From Nocardia camponoti (GTDB lineage Bacteria > Actinomycetota > Actinomycetes > Mycobacteriales > Mycobacteriaceae), in assembly GCF_014646135.1 (NCBI RefSeq), contig NZ_BMMW01000005.1:54740-118739 (forward strand): a DNA stretch of 64,000 nt, given 5' to 3'. Shown in pieces: positions 44,011-52,331 of this stretch. The notes beneath the pieces were generated by a model. It was not told the DNA's origin. It did no database searches and worked only from the letters and a program-made list of their open reading frames with translations. The first letter of the stretch is position 1; each line of letters opens with the position of its first letter. Made by a program: the position numbers and the translations under genes.

Positions 44011-46115
44011 GTGAAACACGCGCCACGTCGCGAGTTGACGCAGGCAGGGGCGACCAACGAGCCGCGCGACACAGTGAGCTGGCCGAAGTATCCGCAGACA
44101 GCGGTCATCCCCGCAAGCAACGTGCCGCACAGCACAGCGAGCTGGCCGACGCACCCGCAGACCGCCGTCATCCCCGCGAACAACAAGCCGCGCAGCACAG
44201 CGAGCATGCCGACGTATCCGCAGACAGCGGTCCTCTCCGCGAGCAACCAGCCACGCAACAGAGTGAGCGGGCCGAACACAGCGAGCGGGCCGACGCGTCC
44301 GCAGACAGCGGTCATCCCCGCATGCAACCAGCCGCGCAACAAAGCGAGCTAGGCGGCGCATCCGCAGGCAGCGCTCAACCCCGCGAACAACAAGCCACGC
44401 AGCACAGCGAGCTAGGCGACGTATCCGCAGGCAGCGGTTACCGCGGCCAACGGGCCACGCAGCACAGCGAGCTGGGCGACGCTTCCGCAGGTCGTCCCCG
44501 CGATCCCAACCAAGCAGGCTCAGCTCCGCTGCTCTCGATCGCCGACCTTCGCGTGTCTTACCGGGTCGACAACCGGGACGTTCCCGCTCTCCGAGGCGCC
44601 TCAATCACCGTCCGTGCGGGCGAAGTCGTCGCGCTCGTTGGGGAGTCCGGGTCGGGGAAGTCGACGCTGGCGCATTCGGTGATCGGGCTGCTTGATGACC
44701 ACGCGACCGTCGACGGACGTATCGAATTCGACGGGGCGACAATCGATCCCAGCAACGAGTGCGCTGTCCGCAAGCTGCGCGGGGTGCGGATCGGGTTCGT
44801 TCCGCAAGACCCCGGACTCTCGCTGAATCCCGCGCTGCGGATTGGTGCGCAAGTGGCCGAAGCGCTGGTTGTGCACAAGCTCGCCGACCGACGCACCGCG
44901 GCGGTGCAAGCCGTCGAACTGCTCACCGAAGTTGGTCTTGACCAGCCCGAATCCCGTGCGCGGCAGTATCCGCATGAACTGTCGGGCGGGCAACGGCAAC
45001 GCGTGCTGATCGCGATCGCGCTCGCCTGCTCACCCGACCTGATCATCGCCGACGAGCCGACGAGTGCCCTCGACGCGACGGTCGCGCGACAGGTACTCGA
45101 CCGCCTCGCCGAACGCATCGCCGCGCGCGGTACCGCCGTGCTGCTCATCACCCACGACCTCGCGCTCGCCGCCGAACGCGCCGACCGACTTGTCGTGCTT
45201 TCGCACGGGGAAGTGGTCGAATCCGGGCCGACCGCGCGGGTGCTTGCCCAGCCAGCGCACCCGTACACGCGGCGGCTGCTCGCGTCGTCGCCGGCGCTCG
45301 CGCCAACGAACTTCCGCCCCGAACGGGCGCGAGCGAACACACCGCTGCTCTCAGTTCGACAGCTGCACAAGCAGTTTCACCTCGGCAGCGGCAGTATCGC
45401 GGCGGTCGACGGTGTCGAGTTCAGTCTCGATCGTGGCGAAACTCTCGCGCTGGTAGGCGAATCCGGCTCCGGCAAGTCGACGACCGCGCGAATTGCCTTG
45501 CGGCTCACCACCGCTGATAGCGGAACGGTGACCTTCGACGGGCACGACCTCACCAGCATCCGTCGCAAGCGACTGCGTGAACTGCGGCGACGGTTCCAGG
45601 TGGTGTATCAAAACCCGTACTCGTCGCTTGATCCCCGCTGGCGGGTCAGCGAGATCATCGCGGAACCGTTGCGCGCCTATGGAATTGGCGACCGCAAAGC
45701 ACGGGTTGCTGAGTTGCTTGATCAGGTCGCGCTTGGAGCCGAGTTCGCCAACCGCAGGCCCGCCGAGCTCTCGGGCGGGCAACGGCAGCGTGTCGCCATC
45801 GCGCGCGCCCTCGCTTTGCACCCTGACCTGCTTGTTCTTGACGAACCGGTGTCCGCGCTCGACGCGTCAGTGCAGGCCCAAATCATCGAGCTGCTCAACG
45901 ACCTGCAAACCGAACTTGACCTCGGCTACCTGTTCATCTCCCACGACCTCGCTGTGGTGCGGCAGATCAGCGACCGCGTCGCGGTGATGCGCCACGGGCG
46001 GATCGTCGAAATCGGGCCCACCGCACGGATTTTCACCGACCCACAGGACCCGTACACCCGGGAATTGCTGGCCGCCATTCCAGCGCCCGCTGACGGAAAG
46101 GATCTCACCCGATGA
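44007..46115 (+). CDS. Fused double ABC ATPase (DppD-DppF-like) with repeat N-terminus
   Basis: 702 residues. Residues 1-170 are an Ala/Ser/Glu/Gln-rich region built of 21-residue repeats. Two complete nucleotide-binding domains follow: NBD1 (about 172-425; GESGSGKSTLA, LSGGQRQRVLIAIALA, IIADEPTSALD) and NBD2 (about 445-695; GESGSGKSTTA, LSGGQRQRVAIARALA, LVLDEPVSALD). Fused DppDF ATPases are common in actinobacteria, but they normally start within a few residues of the first domain. ATG at 44007 overlaps the permease stop and follows GGGGAGG by 6 nt. The next in-frame methionine lies in the repeats, so no clear start excludes them. Confidence 0.92.
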   Translation: MSETRATSRVDAGRGDQRAARHSELAEVSADSGHPRKQRAAQHSELADAPADRRHPREQQAAQHSEHADVSADSGPLREQPATQQSERAEHSERADASADSGHPRMQPAAQQSELGGASAGSAQPREQQATQHSELGDVSAGSGYRGQRATQHSELGDASAGRPRDPNQAGSAPLLSIADLRVSYRVDNRDVPALRGASITVRAGEVVALVGESGSGKSTLAHSVIGLLDDHATVDGRIEFDGATIDPSNECAVRKLRGVRIGFVPQDPGLSLNPALRIGAQVAEALVVHKLADRRTAAVQAVELLTEVGLDQPESRARQYPHELSGGQRQRVLIAIALACSPDLIIADEPTSALDATVARQVLDRLAERIAARGTAVLLITHDLALAAERADRLVVLSHGEVVESGPTARVLAQPAHPYTRRLLASSPALAPTNFRPERARANTPLLSVRQLHKQFHLGSGSIAAVDGVEFSLDRGETLALVGESGSGKSTTARIALRLTTADSGTVTFDGHDLTSIRRKRLRELRRRFQVVYQNPYSSLDPRWRVSEIIAEPLRAYGIGDRKARVAELLDQVALGAEFANRRPAELSGGQRQRVAIARALALHPDLLVLDEPVSALDASVQAQIIELLNDLQTELDLGYLFISHDLAVVRQISDRVAVMRHGRIVEIGPTARIFTDPQDPYTRELLAAIPAPADGKDLTR
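44058..44507 (+). repeat. 63-bp in-frame repeat at an ATPase N-terminus
   Basis: Seven imperfect copies of a 63-bp unit (21 codons; one copy 27, one 20). Each carries AA(Q/R)HSEL followed by (A/S)(D/G)S and PRxQ. DNA copies share GCGCAGCACAGCGAGCTGG. It forms residues ~18-167 of the fused ATPase. Confidence 0.92.
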
Positions 46116-47665
46116 GCGACCTGCTATTGGGCCTCGAAACCGCAGGCACCGGAACGCATCCGGCGTCGTGGCGGCGTGCGGACTCCCGCGCCGAAGACGT
46201 GTTTGGTGCCGCGTATTGGACCGCGGCGGTTGCGCGAGCGGAGGCGCTTGGGTTCGACGCGGTGCTGGTGCCGGACTCGTTTGGCATTGCCGAGGGCGAC
46301 GGCGTCGCGCGTGGGCAGCTTGACGCGGTGGCGATCGCGGCGCGCACGGCACCGGTGACCTTGCGCATCGCCCTGATCCCGCAGGTCAGCGTGACGCACA
46401 CCGAGCCGTTTCACGTGTCGAAAGCTGTTGCGGCACTTGACTTCGCGAGCCTGGGGCGCGCGGGGTGGGAAGTGACGGTGTCGTCTACCGATGCCGAAGC
46501 GAAAGCGTTTGGCCGCAAGGAGATTCAGGATGCTGAATCCTTGTGGGCCGAGGCGGAAGAGGCAGTCGAGGTCGCGACTCGTCTTTGGGACAGCTGGCAG
46601 GACGACGCGGAAATCCGCGGCACCGCGACGGGCCGCTTCATCGACCGCGCCCGCGTGCATTACATCGACTTCGTCGGCGAGTTTTTCTCGGTCAAGGGCC
46701 CGTCGATCACCCCGCGCTCGCCGCAGGGCCAGCCGGTTGTTGTGGTGCGCGCGGATAGCCCGGAGTCGCTCAAAGTGGCGGCCCGTCGGGCGGACGTGGT
46801 GCGGGTGGGCGCTACAGCCGACTTAGGTGGGCGCGACGAGCCCGGTGCGCGCGACGGTGTTTCGCCAGCGAACACGGTCCACGCCGGCGTGCTCCCAGCT
46901 GTGCCGGATCCCTCAGCCCAGAGCCCGGCCGACGGCCAGCTCAGTGCCGTGCCGGACACTTCAGCCCACGGCCAGCTCAATGCCGACCCGGACACTTCAG
47001 CCCACAGCCCGGCCCACGGCCAGCTCAGTGCCGTGCCGGACACTTCAGCCCACAGCCCGGCCCACGGCCAGCTCAATGCCGAGCCGGACACCGCCGTCAC
47101 CACGGAACACGGCTACCTGCGGGCTCGCACCGTTGCTGGCGAGGCGAGACCGCTGCCGCTGACCACGTGGCTCGCCGCGGTTGCGGCCCGACGCGATGAC
47201 GTGCGTCGCGAGGTTGCTGCCACTGGACGAGATGCCGACAGCGTGCACGTCGTGGTGGATCTCGTTGTCCACGTTGCCGATTCGATCGCCGAAGCGGAGC
47301 GCGAACTCGCCGAACTCGACGGCTGGCTCGGCCGCAGCATCGACGACATCACCTTCGTCGGCACCCCCGCCGGCCTCACCGAACTCCTCGCCGCCGTCGC
47401 CGACGCGGCCGACGGCGTCACCCTCCGCCCGCTCGCCCTCAACGCCTTCCTGACCCGCCTCACCCCACTGCGAGCCAACGGCGACGCGCCCCCATCGAGC
47501 ACCACCGAGCCGAACGGCAGCGCATCCGCTAACAGCCTCAATGTGCCCGCCAACTCCTCGCCACCCCTGGCACCCACGCCCAATCGGAATGCTGCAACCT
47601 TCCGCGACCGCCTCGCCCTGCCCCGCCCAACCAGCCGTTACGCCACCGAAGGAGCCGCGCTGTGA
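46112..47665 (+). CDS. Luciferase-like monooxygenase with internal repeat insertion
   Basis: 517 residues. LLM halves are at about 1-240 (AARAEALGFDAVLVPDSFG-type region, SKAVAALDFASLGRAGWEVTVSS, VHYIDFVGEFFSVKGPSITPRSPQGQP) and 330-465 (RAEL-type barrel end with IDDITFVGTPAGLTELL). Between them lies a Pro/Asp/Ser/His-rich insertion of roughly 90 residues with 16-residue repeats, and the C-terminal 50 residues are Pro/Asn/Ser-rich. Relatives are usually 350-400 residues. The YtnJ/YtmO-type context suggests oxidation of an organosulfur compound. ATGA overlap with the ATPase; stop overlaps the next gene. Confidence 0.86.
   Translation: MSDLLLGLETAGTGTHPASWRRADSRAEDVFGAAYWTAAVARAEALGFDAVLVPDSFGIAEGDGVARGQLDAVAIAARTAPVTLRIALIPQVSVTHTEPFHVSKAVAALDFASLGRAGWEVTVSSTDAEAKAFGRKEIQDAESLWAEAEEAVEVATRLWDSWQDDAEIRGTATGRFIDRARVHYIDFVGEFFSVKGPSITPRSPQGQPVVVVRADSPESLKVAARRADVVRVGATADLGGRDEPGARDGVSPANTVHAGVLPAVPDPSAQSPADGQLSAVPDTSAHGQLNADPDTSAHSPAHGQLSAVPDTSAHSPAHGQLNAEPDTAVTTEHGYLRARTVAGEARPLPLTTWLAAVAARRDDVRREVAATGRDADSVHVVVDLVVHVADSIAEAERELAELDGWLGRSIDDITFVGTPAGLTELLAAVADAADGVTLRPLALNAFLTRLTPLRANGDAPPSSTTEPNGSASANSLNVPANSSPPLAPTPNRNAATFRDRLALPRPTSRYATEGAAL
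46895..47092 (+). repeat. 48-bp in-frame repeat inside an LLM gene
   Basis: About four copies of a 48-bp unit (16 codons) reading QLSAVPDTSAHSPAHG with small changes; one copy lacks the SPAH part. It lies in the insertion that splits the monooxygenase domain. Confidence 0.92.
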
Positions 47666-49023
47666 CCGGCAAACCACGTAAGCAAGTGCATCTCGCCGCG
47701 CATTTTCCCGGCGTCAATAACACGACGGTGTGGGCGGACCCGGCGTCGAAGTCGCAGGTGGATTTCAGTTCGTTCGAACACCTCGCGCGCACCGCCGAGC
47801 GGGGCCTTTTCGACTTCTTCTTCCTCGCCGAAGGACTGCGGCTGCGCGAGCACCTGGGCAAGGTGCACGACCTTGACGTGGTCGGGCGACCCGACACCTT
47901 CACCGTGCTCAACGCTGTCGCCGCCGTCACCGAGCGGCTCGGACTGGCGGGCACGATCAACTCCACTTACAACGAACCTTTCGAGCTCGCGAAGCAATTC
48001 AGCTCGCTGGACCATCTGAGCGCCGGCCGCGCAGCGTGGAACGTCGTCACCTCCTCCGACGCGTTCACCGGCGAAAACTTCAGGCGCGGTGGGTATCTCG
48101 ACCACAGTCAGCGCTACGTTCGCGCGGAGGAAGTGGTCGCGGCGACCCGCGCGCTGTGGGACAGCTGGGGCAGCGAAACGCTCGTCGTGGATCGCGAGAG
48201 CGGCGTCTTCGCCCGCGATATCCCCGAAACCCGGTTCGTGAGTTCGCAATTCGACATCGACGCCCGCTTCGTGCTCCCACCGAGCCCGCAGGGTCACCCC
48301 GTCCTGCTGCAAGCGGGCGACTCCGACGACGGCCGCGAATTCGGTGCGAAAACCGCCGATGCGATCTTCACCGGGCACGGCACTCTTGAAGCGGGACAAC
48401 GCTTTTACGCTGACATCAAGGGTCGCCTCGCCAAGTACGGGCGCACCCATGACGAGCTGCTTGTGTTCCCCGCTGCGACGTTCGTCATCGGCGACACGCT
48501 CGAAGACGCCAACGAACGCGCCCGCCACATCCGTTTGCAACAGGTGAGCCCGCAGACCGCGATCGCCTTCCTTGAGCAGGTGTGGGGCCGCGACCTTTCC
48601 GAATACGACCCCGACGGACCGCTGCCGGACGTCGACCCCGACCCCGCCGCCGAGATCACTCGCGGTCGCGTGCGCCACGTGAAAGACCCACTGGTAGTGG
48701 TGAAGTCGTGGCGTGAGCGGGCCGAAGCGGACAAGCTCTCGATCCGCGAACTGATCATCGAGGTCACCAGCCGTCAGCAGTTCGTCGGCACCGCGACCCA
48801 GGTCGCCGAGCAGATCGACAGCTACGTCCAGGCCGACGCCGCCGACGGCTTCATCCTCGTCCCCCACCTCACTCCCGGCGGGCTCGATGAGTTCGTCGAC
48901 AAAGTGGTGCCTGAGCTGCAAGAACGCGGCAGCTTCCGCACCAACTACACCGGAACCACCTTGCGCGACCACCTCGGCCTGCGTACCCCGACCCGCCATC
49001 TCGAAGGAGCACGTGCGTCATGA
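47662..49023 (+). CDS. NtaA/SnaA/DszA family flavin monooxygenase
   Basis: 453 residues, normal family length. QVHLAAHFPGVNNTTVWADP opens the barrel; GLFDFFFLAEGLRLRE, STYNEPFELAKQFSSLDHLSAGRAAWNVVTSS and HPVLLQAGDSDDGREFGAKTADAIFT are signatures shared with nitrilotriacetate, dibenzothiophene-sulfone and YtnJ/CmoJ monooxygenases. Such enzymes use FMNH2 and oxygen to cleave C-N or C-S bonds. GTG start overlaps the previous stop (GTGA). The substrate is inferred to be an S-modified amino acid from context only. Confidence 0.93.
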   Translation: MTGKPRKQVHLAAHFPGVNNTTVWADPASKSQVDFSSFEHLARTAERGLFDFFFLAEGLRLREHLGKVHDLDVVGRPDTFTVLNAVAAVTERLGLAGTINSTYNEPFELAKQFSSLDHLSAGRAAWNVVTSSDAFTGENFRRGGYLDHSQRYVRAEEVVAATRALWDSWGSETLVVDRESGVFARDIPETRFVSSQFDIDARFVLPPSPQGHPVLLQAGDSDDGREFGAKTADAIFTGHGTLEAGQRFYADIKGRLAKYGRTHDELLVFPAATFVIGDTLEDANERARHIRLQQVSPQTAIAFLEQVWGRDLSEYDPDGPLPDVDPDPAAEITRGRVRHVKDPLVVVKSWRERAEADKLSIRELIIEVTSRQQFVGTATQVAEQIDSYVQADAADGFILVPHLTPGGLDEFVDKVVPELQERGSFRTNYTGTTLRDHLGLRTPTRHLEGARAS

Positions 49024-49817
49024 CCGCCACCCTGAACACCACCGCTTTCACCGAAGAATGGACCCGCTGGCACGAAGAGCGCGAAGCCGCCCTGCGCGCG
49101 CCGCTCGGCTGGTTGAGCCTCACCGGCTTGCACTGGCTCACCGATTCACCCGAGCACCTCGACGGCGTGCCTGGCACGTGGTGGGTGACCGACGAGAAGG
49201 TGTTCATCACCGCGCAGCCCGCTGACCGGCTGGTTTTCGACGGCGAACTCGTCGCTGGCGTTTCGATCTTGACGCCCGTCGAAGGTGCGCCTGGCCTGCT
49301 TGTCGACAACGATGGGCGTCAGCTTGAGGTGATCCGTCGCTCGGGTCAGTTCGCGGTACGCGTGCACGACAGCGCGGCGGCGACCCTGCGCGATTTCACC
49401 GGCGTTGTCGCCTACCCGGCTGACCCGCGCTGGGTCGTGACCGGCAACTTCACCCCGTTCGAGACCGAGCGGACCGTGACGACGGGCGCGGTCGTCGCCG
49501 GGCTTGAGCATCACCACCGCGCGCAGGGCACGATCGAGTTCACGCTCAAGGGTCAGCGCCTCTCGCTTGTCGCCTTCGGCACCCCCGCTGAGCTGCGTGT
49601 TCTCTTCACCGACGCGACGAGCGGCGTCACAACCTACCCGGCGGCGCGGGTGCTGACCGTTGGCGCGGTCGCCGAGGACGGCACCGTGGAACTCGACTTC
49701 AACCGGGCTGTCAATCTGCCGTGCGCGTTCACCGATTACGCGACGTGCCCGGTTGCTCCTGCGGAGAACCGACTGAGTGTGGCCGTTGAGGCGGGCGAAC
49801 AGGATCCACGGCGATGA
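49020..49817 (+). CDS. DUF1684 protein
   Basis: 265-residue DUF1684 protein: FTEEWTRWHEEREAALRAPLGWLSLTGLHWL at the N-terminus and the closing DFNRAVNLPCAFTDYATCPVAPAENRLSVAVEAGE are the family's marks, the latter with a conserved NPPCAFT-type segment. Function is unknown; it often lies beside LLM oxygenases in actinobacteria. ATGA overlaps join it to both neighbours, so it probably acts on the same substrate. Confidence 0.88.
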   Translation: MTATLNTTAFTEEWTRWHEEREAALRAPLGWLSLTGLHWLTDSPEHLDGVPGTWWVTDEKVFITAQPADRLVFDGELVAGVSILTPVEGAPGLLVDNDGRQLEVIRRSGQFAVRVHDSAAATLRDFTGVVAYPADPRWVVTGNFTPFETERTVTTGAVVAGLEHHHRAQGTIEFTLKGQRLSLVAFGTPAELRVLFTDATSGVTTYPAARVLTVGAVAEDGTVELDFNRAVNLPCAFTDYATCPVAPAENRLSVAVEAGEQDPRR

Positions 49818-50965
49818 GTGTTCCTCTTTCGATTCTTGACCTGTCGCCGATTAGCGAAGGGTCAAGTGCCGCACAGGCTTTGCGCAACACCATCGACCTT
49901 GCCCAGCACGCGGAACAGTGGGGTTACCATCGGTATTGGCTCGCTGAGCACCACTTCGTTTCGGTTGCCAGTTCGTCGTCGCTGACGTTGCTTGGGTTGG
50001 TAGCCGCCGCGACCTCGCGTATTCGCGTGGGAACCGGGGCGGTACAGGTTGGGCATCACACGTCGGCGTCGATCGTGGAAGCGTTCGGCACGGTCGACGC
50101 GCTCAACCCCGGTCGGCTCGACGTTGGTCTTGGCCGGTCGGGACATCGGCGTACCGCATTCACGGCACCAAGTACGGTGTCCGACACCGTGATTGAGACC
50201 GAGGTGCGCGACGGTGTCGTGATTCCGCCGCCGTTCGAAGCCAGGAACATCATCGACAAGTCGAAGTTCCTCGCGTCCGCTGAGGCGTTGCAGCAGCGCA
50301 ACGCCGAAGCGTTGGACTTCGCCGACCAGGTCGCCGAGGTGCGCGCGCTACTCAACGGCGACTTCGTCTCATCGAATGGTGTTGCGCTGCACGCTGTTCC
50401 GGGCGAAGGCATCGACGCGCAGCTGTGGCTGTTTGGGTCGTCAGCTGGCGAAAGCGCGGAATTGGCTGGGCGACTCGGTCTTCCGTTCGCGTCGGCGTAT
50501 CACGTCGCGCCTGGCACCGCGGTCGCCGCGGTGGAGGCGTATCGGGCGGCGTTTGTGCCGTCGGCGGTGCTCAGTGCGCCGCATGTGATCGTGTCAGCCG
50601 ACGTTGTCGTCGCGCCGACGGACGAGCGGGCGCGCGAACTGGCGAGCACCTATGGACAGTGGGTGTACAGCATTCGCAGCGGCGCGGGGGCGGCGAAGTA
50701 CCCCGCGCCGGGTGCCGCGCCGCTGACCGACGAGCAACTAGCCCTGGTCAGCGACCGGTTGGCGTCGCAGATTGTCGGCGCGCCGGAGACGGTGACCGAG
50801 CGATTGGCAGCGCTCGCGCGCGTGACCGGGGCCGATGAGCTGCTGATCACGACCATTACGCACGATCACGCGGACCGCTTGGAGTCGCACCGGTTGCTGG
50901 CGGAGGCGTGGAACCTGACGCCGGCGCGTCGGCGCGAACACGCCGATGTTGGGGTACGAAATTAG
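49814..50965 (+). CDS. Luciferase-like monooxygenase, MsnO8-type
   Basis: 383 residues. LSILDLSPISEGSSAAQALRNT, WGYHRYWLAEHHFVSVASSSS, VGTGAVQVGHHTSASIVEAFGTVDALNPGRLDVGLGRS and a C-terminal RVTGADELLITTITHDHADRLESHRLLAEAW mark the 'luciferase family oxidoreductase group 1' subfamily. It has about 40 extra residues after the glycine-rich segment. Last gene of the operon, followed at once by the palindromic repeat. Substrate unknown; oxidation of a sulfur or nitrogen compound is inferred. Confidence 0.9.
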   Translation: MSVPLSILDLSPISEGSSAAQALRNTIDLAQHAEQWGYHRYWLAEHHFVSVASSSSLTLLGLVAAATSRIRVGTGAVQVGHHTSASIVEAFGTVDALNPGRLDVGLGRSGHRRTAFTAPSTVSDTVIETEVRDGVVIPPPFEARNIIDKSKFLASAEALQQRNAEALDFADQVAEVRALLNGDFVSSNGVALHAVPGEGIDAQLWLFGSSAGESAELAGRLGLPFASAYHVAPGTAVAAVEAYRAAFVPSAVLSAPHVIVSADVVVAPTDERARELASTYGQWVYSIRSGAGAAKYPAPGAAPLTDEQLALVSDRLASQIVGAPETVTERLAALARVTGADELLITTITHDHADRLESHRLLAEAWNLTPARRREHADVGVRN

Positions 50966-50977
50966 GGTCGACTGACC

Positions 50978-51052
50978 TGGCATATTCGTGCACTTTCGCG
51001 GCCTAACCCAGGAAAAGGGGCAATGAGGTCGCGAAAGTGCACGGAAATGCCA
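50978..51052. repeat. Palindromic repeat, right copy; probable bidirectional terminator
   Basis: Inverted repeat with 27-nt arms (50978-51004 and 51026-51052; core TGGCAT...CGTGCACTTTCGCG) and a 21-nt centre, between the convergent operon end and metF. The left arm's TGGCATATTCGTGC matches the element at 35453-35555. Confidence 0.85.
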
Positions 51053-51075
51053 CCGCCGACCTTTGCGGCTGTCGA

Positions 51076-52071
51076 CTAAGCGATGCGCGCCGGGGCCGCT
51101 GTGACGCCGTAGCCCAGATTCGCCAGCACCTCGCCCGTCGCCTTCGCGAAGTTCAACGTGATGAAGTGCAGGCAGGGCGCGCCTTCGGCGATCAACCGCT
51201 GCGCCATTTCGGTCGCGATCTCAATGCCTTCCGCACGGACGGCGGCCTTATCTTCCTCAGGGCCGGTGCCTGCCGCGCGGGTGAGGCGCTCCATCACCGA
51301 CTTACCAAGCGGGCGACCGCACAGTTCCTCCGCACGCGCGACCGTGCGCAGCGACGTGATCGGCATCAGCTCGGGGATGATCGGCTTGGCACCCTCGATC
51401 GGGTCCATCGCGACAACGCGGTCACGCAACCGCAGGTAATGGTCGACGTCGAAGAACATCTGGGTAATCGAATACTCCGCTCCCGCACGGAGTTTCGCGG
51501 CGAGGAAGCGGGTGTCGGTGTCCAGGTCGGGCGAACGGTGATGGCCCTGCGGGAACGAAGCGACGCCAACGTGGAAGTCGCCGAGGTCGCGGACGATGCG
51601 GACGAGTTCGTCGGCGTATTCCACGCCTTCGGGATGCTTGGTCCACTCACCGAGGGGGTCGCCCGGCGGGTCGCCGCGCAAAACGAGCAGGTTGCGGATA
51701 CCGCAGTCGGCGTAGGAGCCGACGAGCGCGCGCAGTTCGTCGATGCTGTGGCCGACGGCGGTGAGGTGCGCGACCGGCAGCAGCGTGGTTTCGGTGGCGA
51801 GTTCGCCGGTGATGCGGACCGTGCGGTCCTTGGTTGACCCGCCAGCGCCATAGGTCATCGAGACGAACGCGGGGTGCATGCGCTCGAATTCGCGCACGGT
51901 ACGCCACAGTCGCGCCTCGCCCGCCGCGTCGCGCGGCGGATTGAACTCGACCGAGAACGGCACACCAGAATGGGCGGCCAAACTCTGCACCACGGACGGG
52001 GTATTCGAGACGATCGGCGTGGAGTGGGTGTCAGCTGGGGCGAAAATTCCCCGTCCATTGTCGAAAGTCAC
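51076..52071 (-). CDS. metF: Methylenetetrahydrofolate reductase
   Basis: 331-residue FAD TIM-barrel enzyme that makes 5-methyl-THF for methionine synthesis. PFSVEFNPPRD (catalytic Glu), FVSMTYGAGGSTKDRT, VLRGDPPGD and AGAEYSITQMFFDVD are clear family motifs. GTG at 52071 is chosen because a TACACT -10 lies 6 nt before it, which makes the mRNA leaderless, and the next 86 upstream codons are not conserved. It is positioned where M. tuberculosis has the divergent MTHFR-like Rv2172c. Methionine/SAM metabolism links it to the neighbouring SAM-controlled operon. Confidence 0.93.
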   Translation of the reverse strand: MTFDNGRGIFAPADTHSTPIVSNTPSVVQSLAAHSGVPFSVEFNPPRDAAGEARLWRTVREFERMHPAFVSMTYGAGGSTKDRTVRITGELATETTLLPVAHLTAVGHSIDELRALVGSYADCGIRNLLVLRGDPPGDPLGEWTKHPEGVEYADELVRIVRDLGDFHVGVASFPQGHHRSPDLDTDTRFLAAKLRAGAEYSITQMFFDVDHYLRLRDRVVAMDPIEGAKPIIPELMPITSLRTVARAEELCGRPLGKSVMERLTRAAGTGPEEDKAAVRAEGIEIATEMAQRLIAEGAPCLHFITLNFAKATGEVLANLGYGVTAAPARIA

Positions 52072-52077
52072 CCGGTC

Positions 52078-52083
52078 AGTGTA
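52078..52083 (-). promoter_or_regulatory. metF: -10 element of a leaderless metF promoter
   Basis: TACACT on the minus strand fits the actinobacterial TANNNT -10. It is followed by 6 nt and then GTG, so transcription would start at the first base of the start codon. No good -35 was seen. Confidence 0.6.
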
Positions 52084-52260
52084 GTGGGCGGGGCCGCGGC
52101 GACTCGCACCCGCGCGAGAATTGTCCGGATTCGCGGGGAGAATGCACACATCCCAGCGGCGGAGAATACCGAGACTATCCAGCACTGAGCCGACCGGAGA
52201 CTCCCGCGGCCAGCGTGCGAGAGGCGTTCGGAGCGGGAGACCGTCCGCACCACGCGGCGG

Positions 52261-52288
52261 GTGACGGTGTGCGTGACCCGCGTATTCT
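52261..52288 (+). promoter_or_regulatory. crtE: Candidate crtE promoter
   Basis: GTGACG (52261-52266), 16-nt spacer, TATTCT (52283-52288), giving a start about 40 nt before the crtE GTG. The -35 matches TTGACA at four positions. Confidence 0.4.
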
Positions 52289-52331
52289 GCGACCGAACGC
52301 CGACCGCTCGCTCTCAACCTGGAGGCCATCT

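Noticed and set aside
42857..44507. Possible CRISPR array
   Set aside because: Repeats are in frame, in direct contact without unique spacers, of different units in two genes, and no cas genes are near.
35212..50977. Whole salvage operon as a mobile island
   Set aside because: No integrase, transposase, tRNA or clear att site was seen and base composition looks like the surroundings; only the flanking palindromes hint at it.
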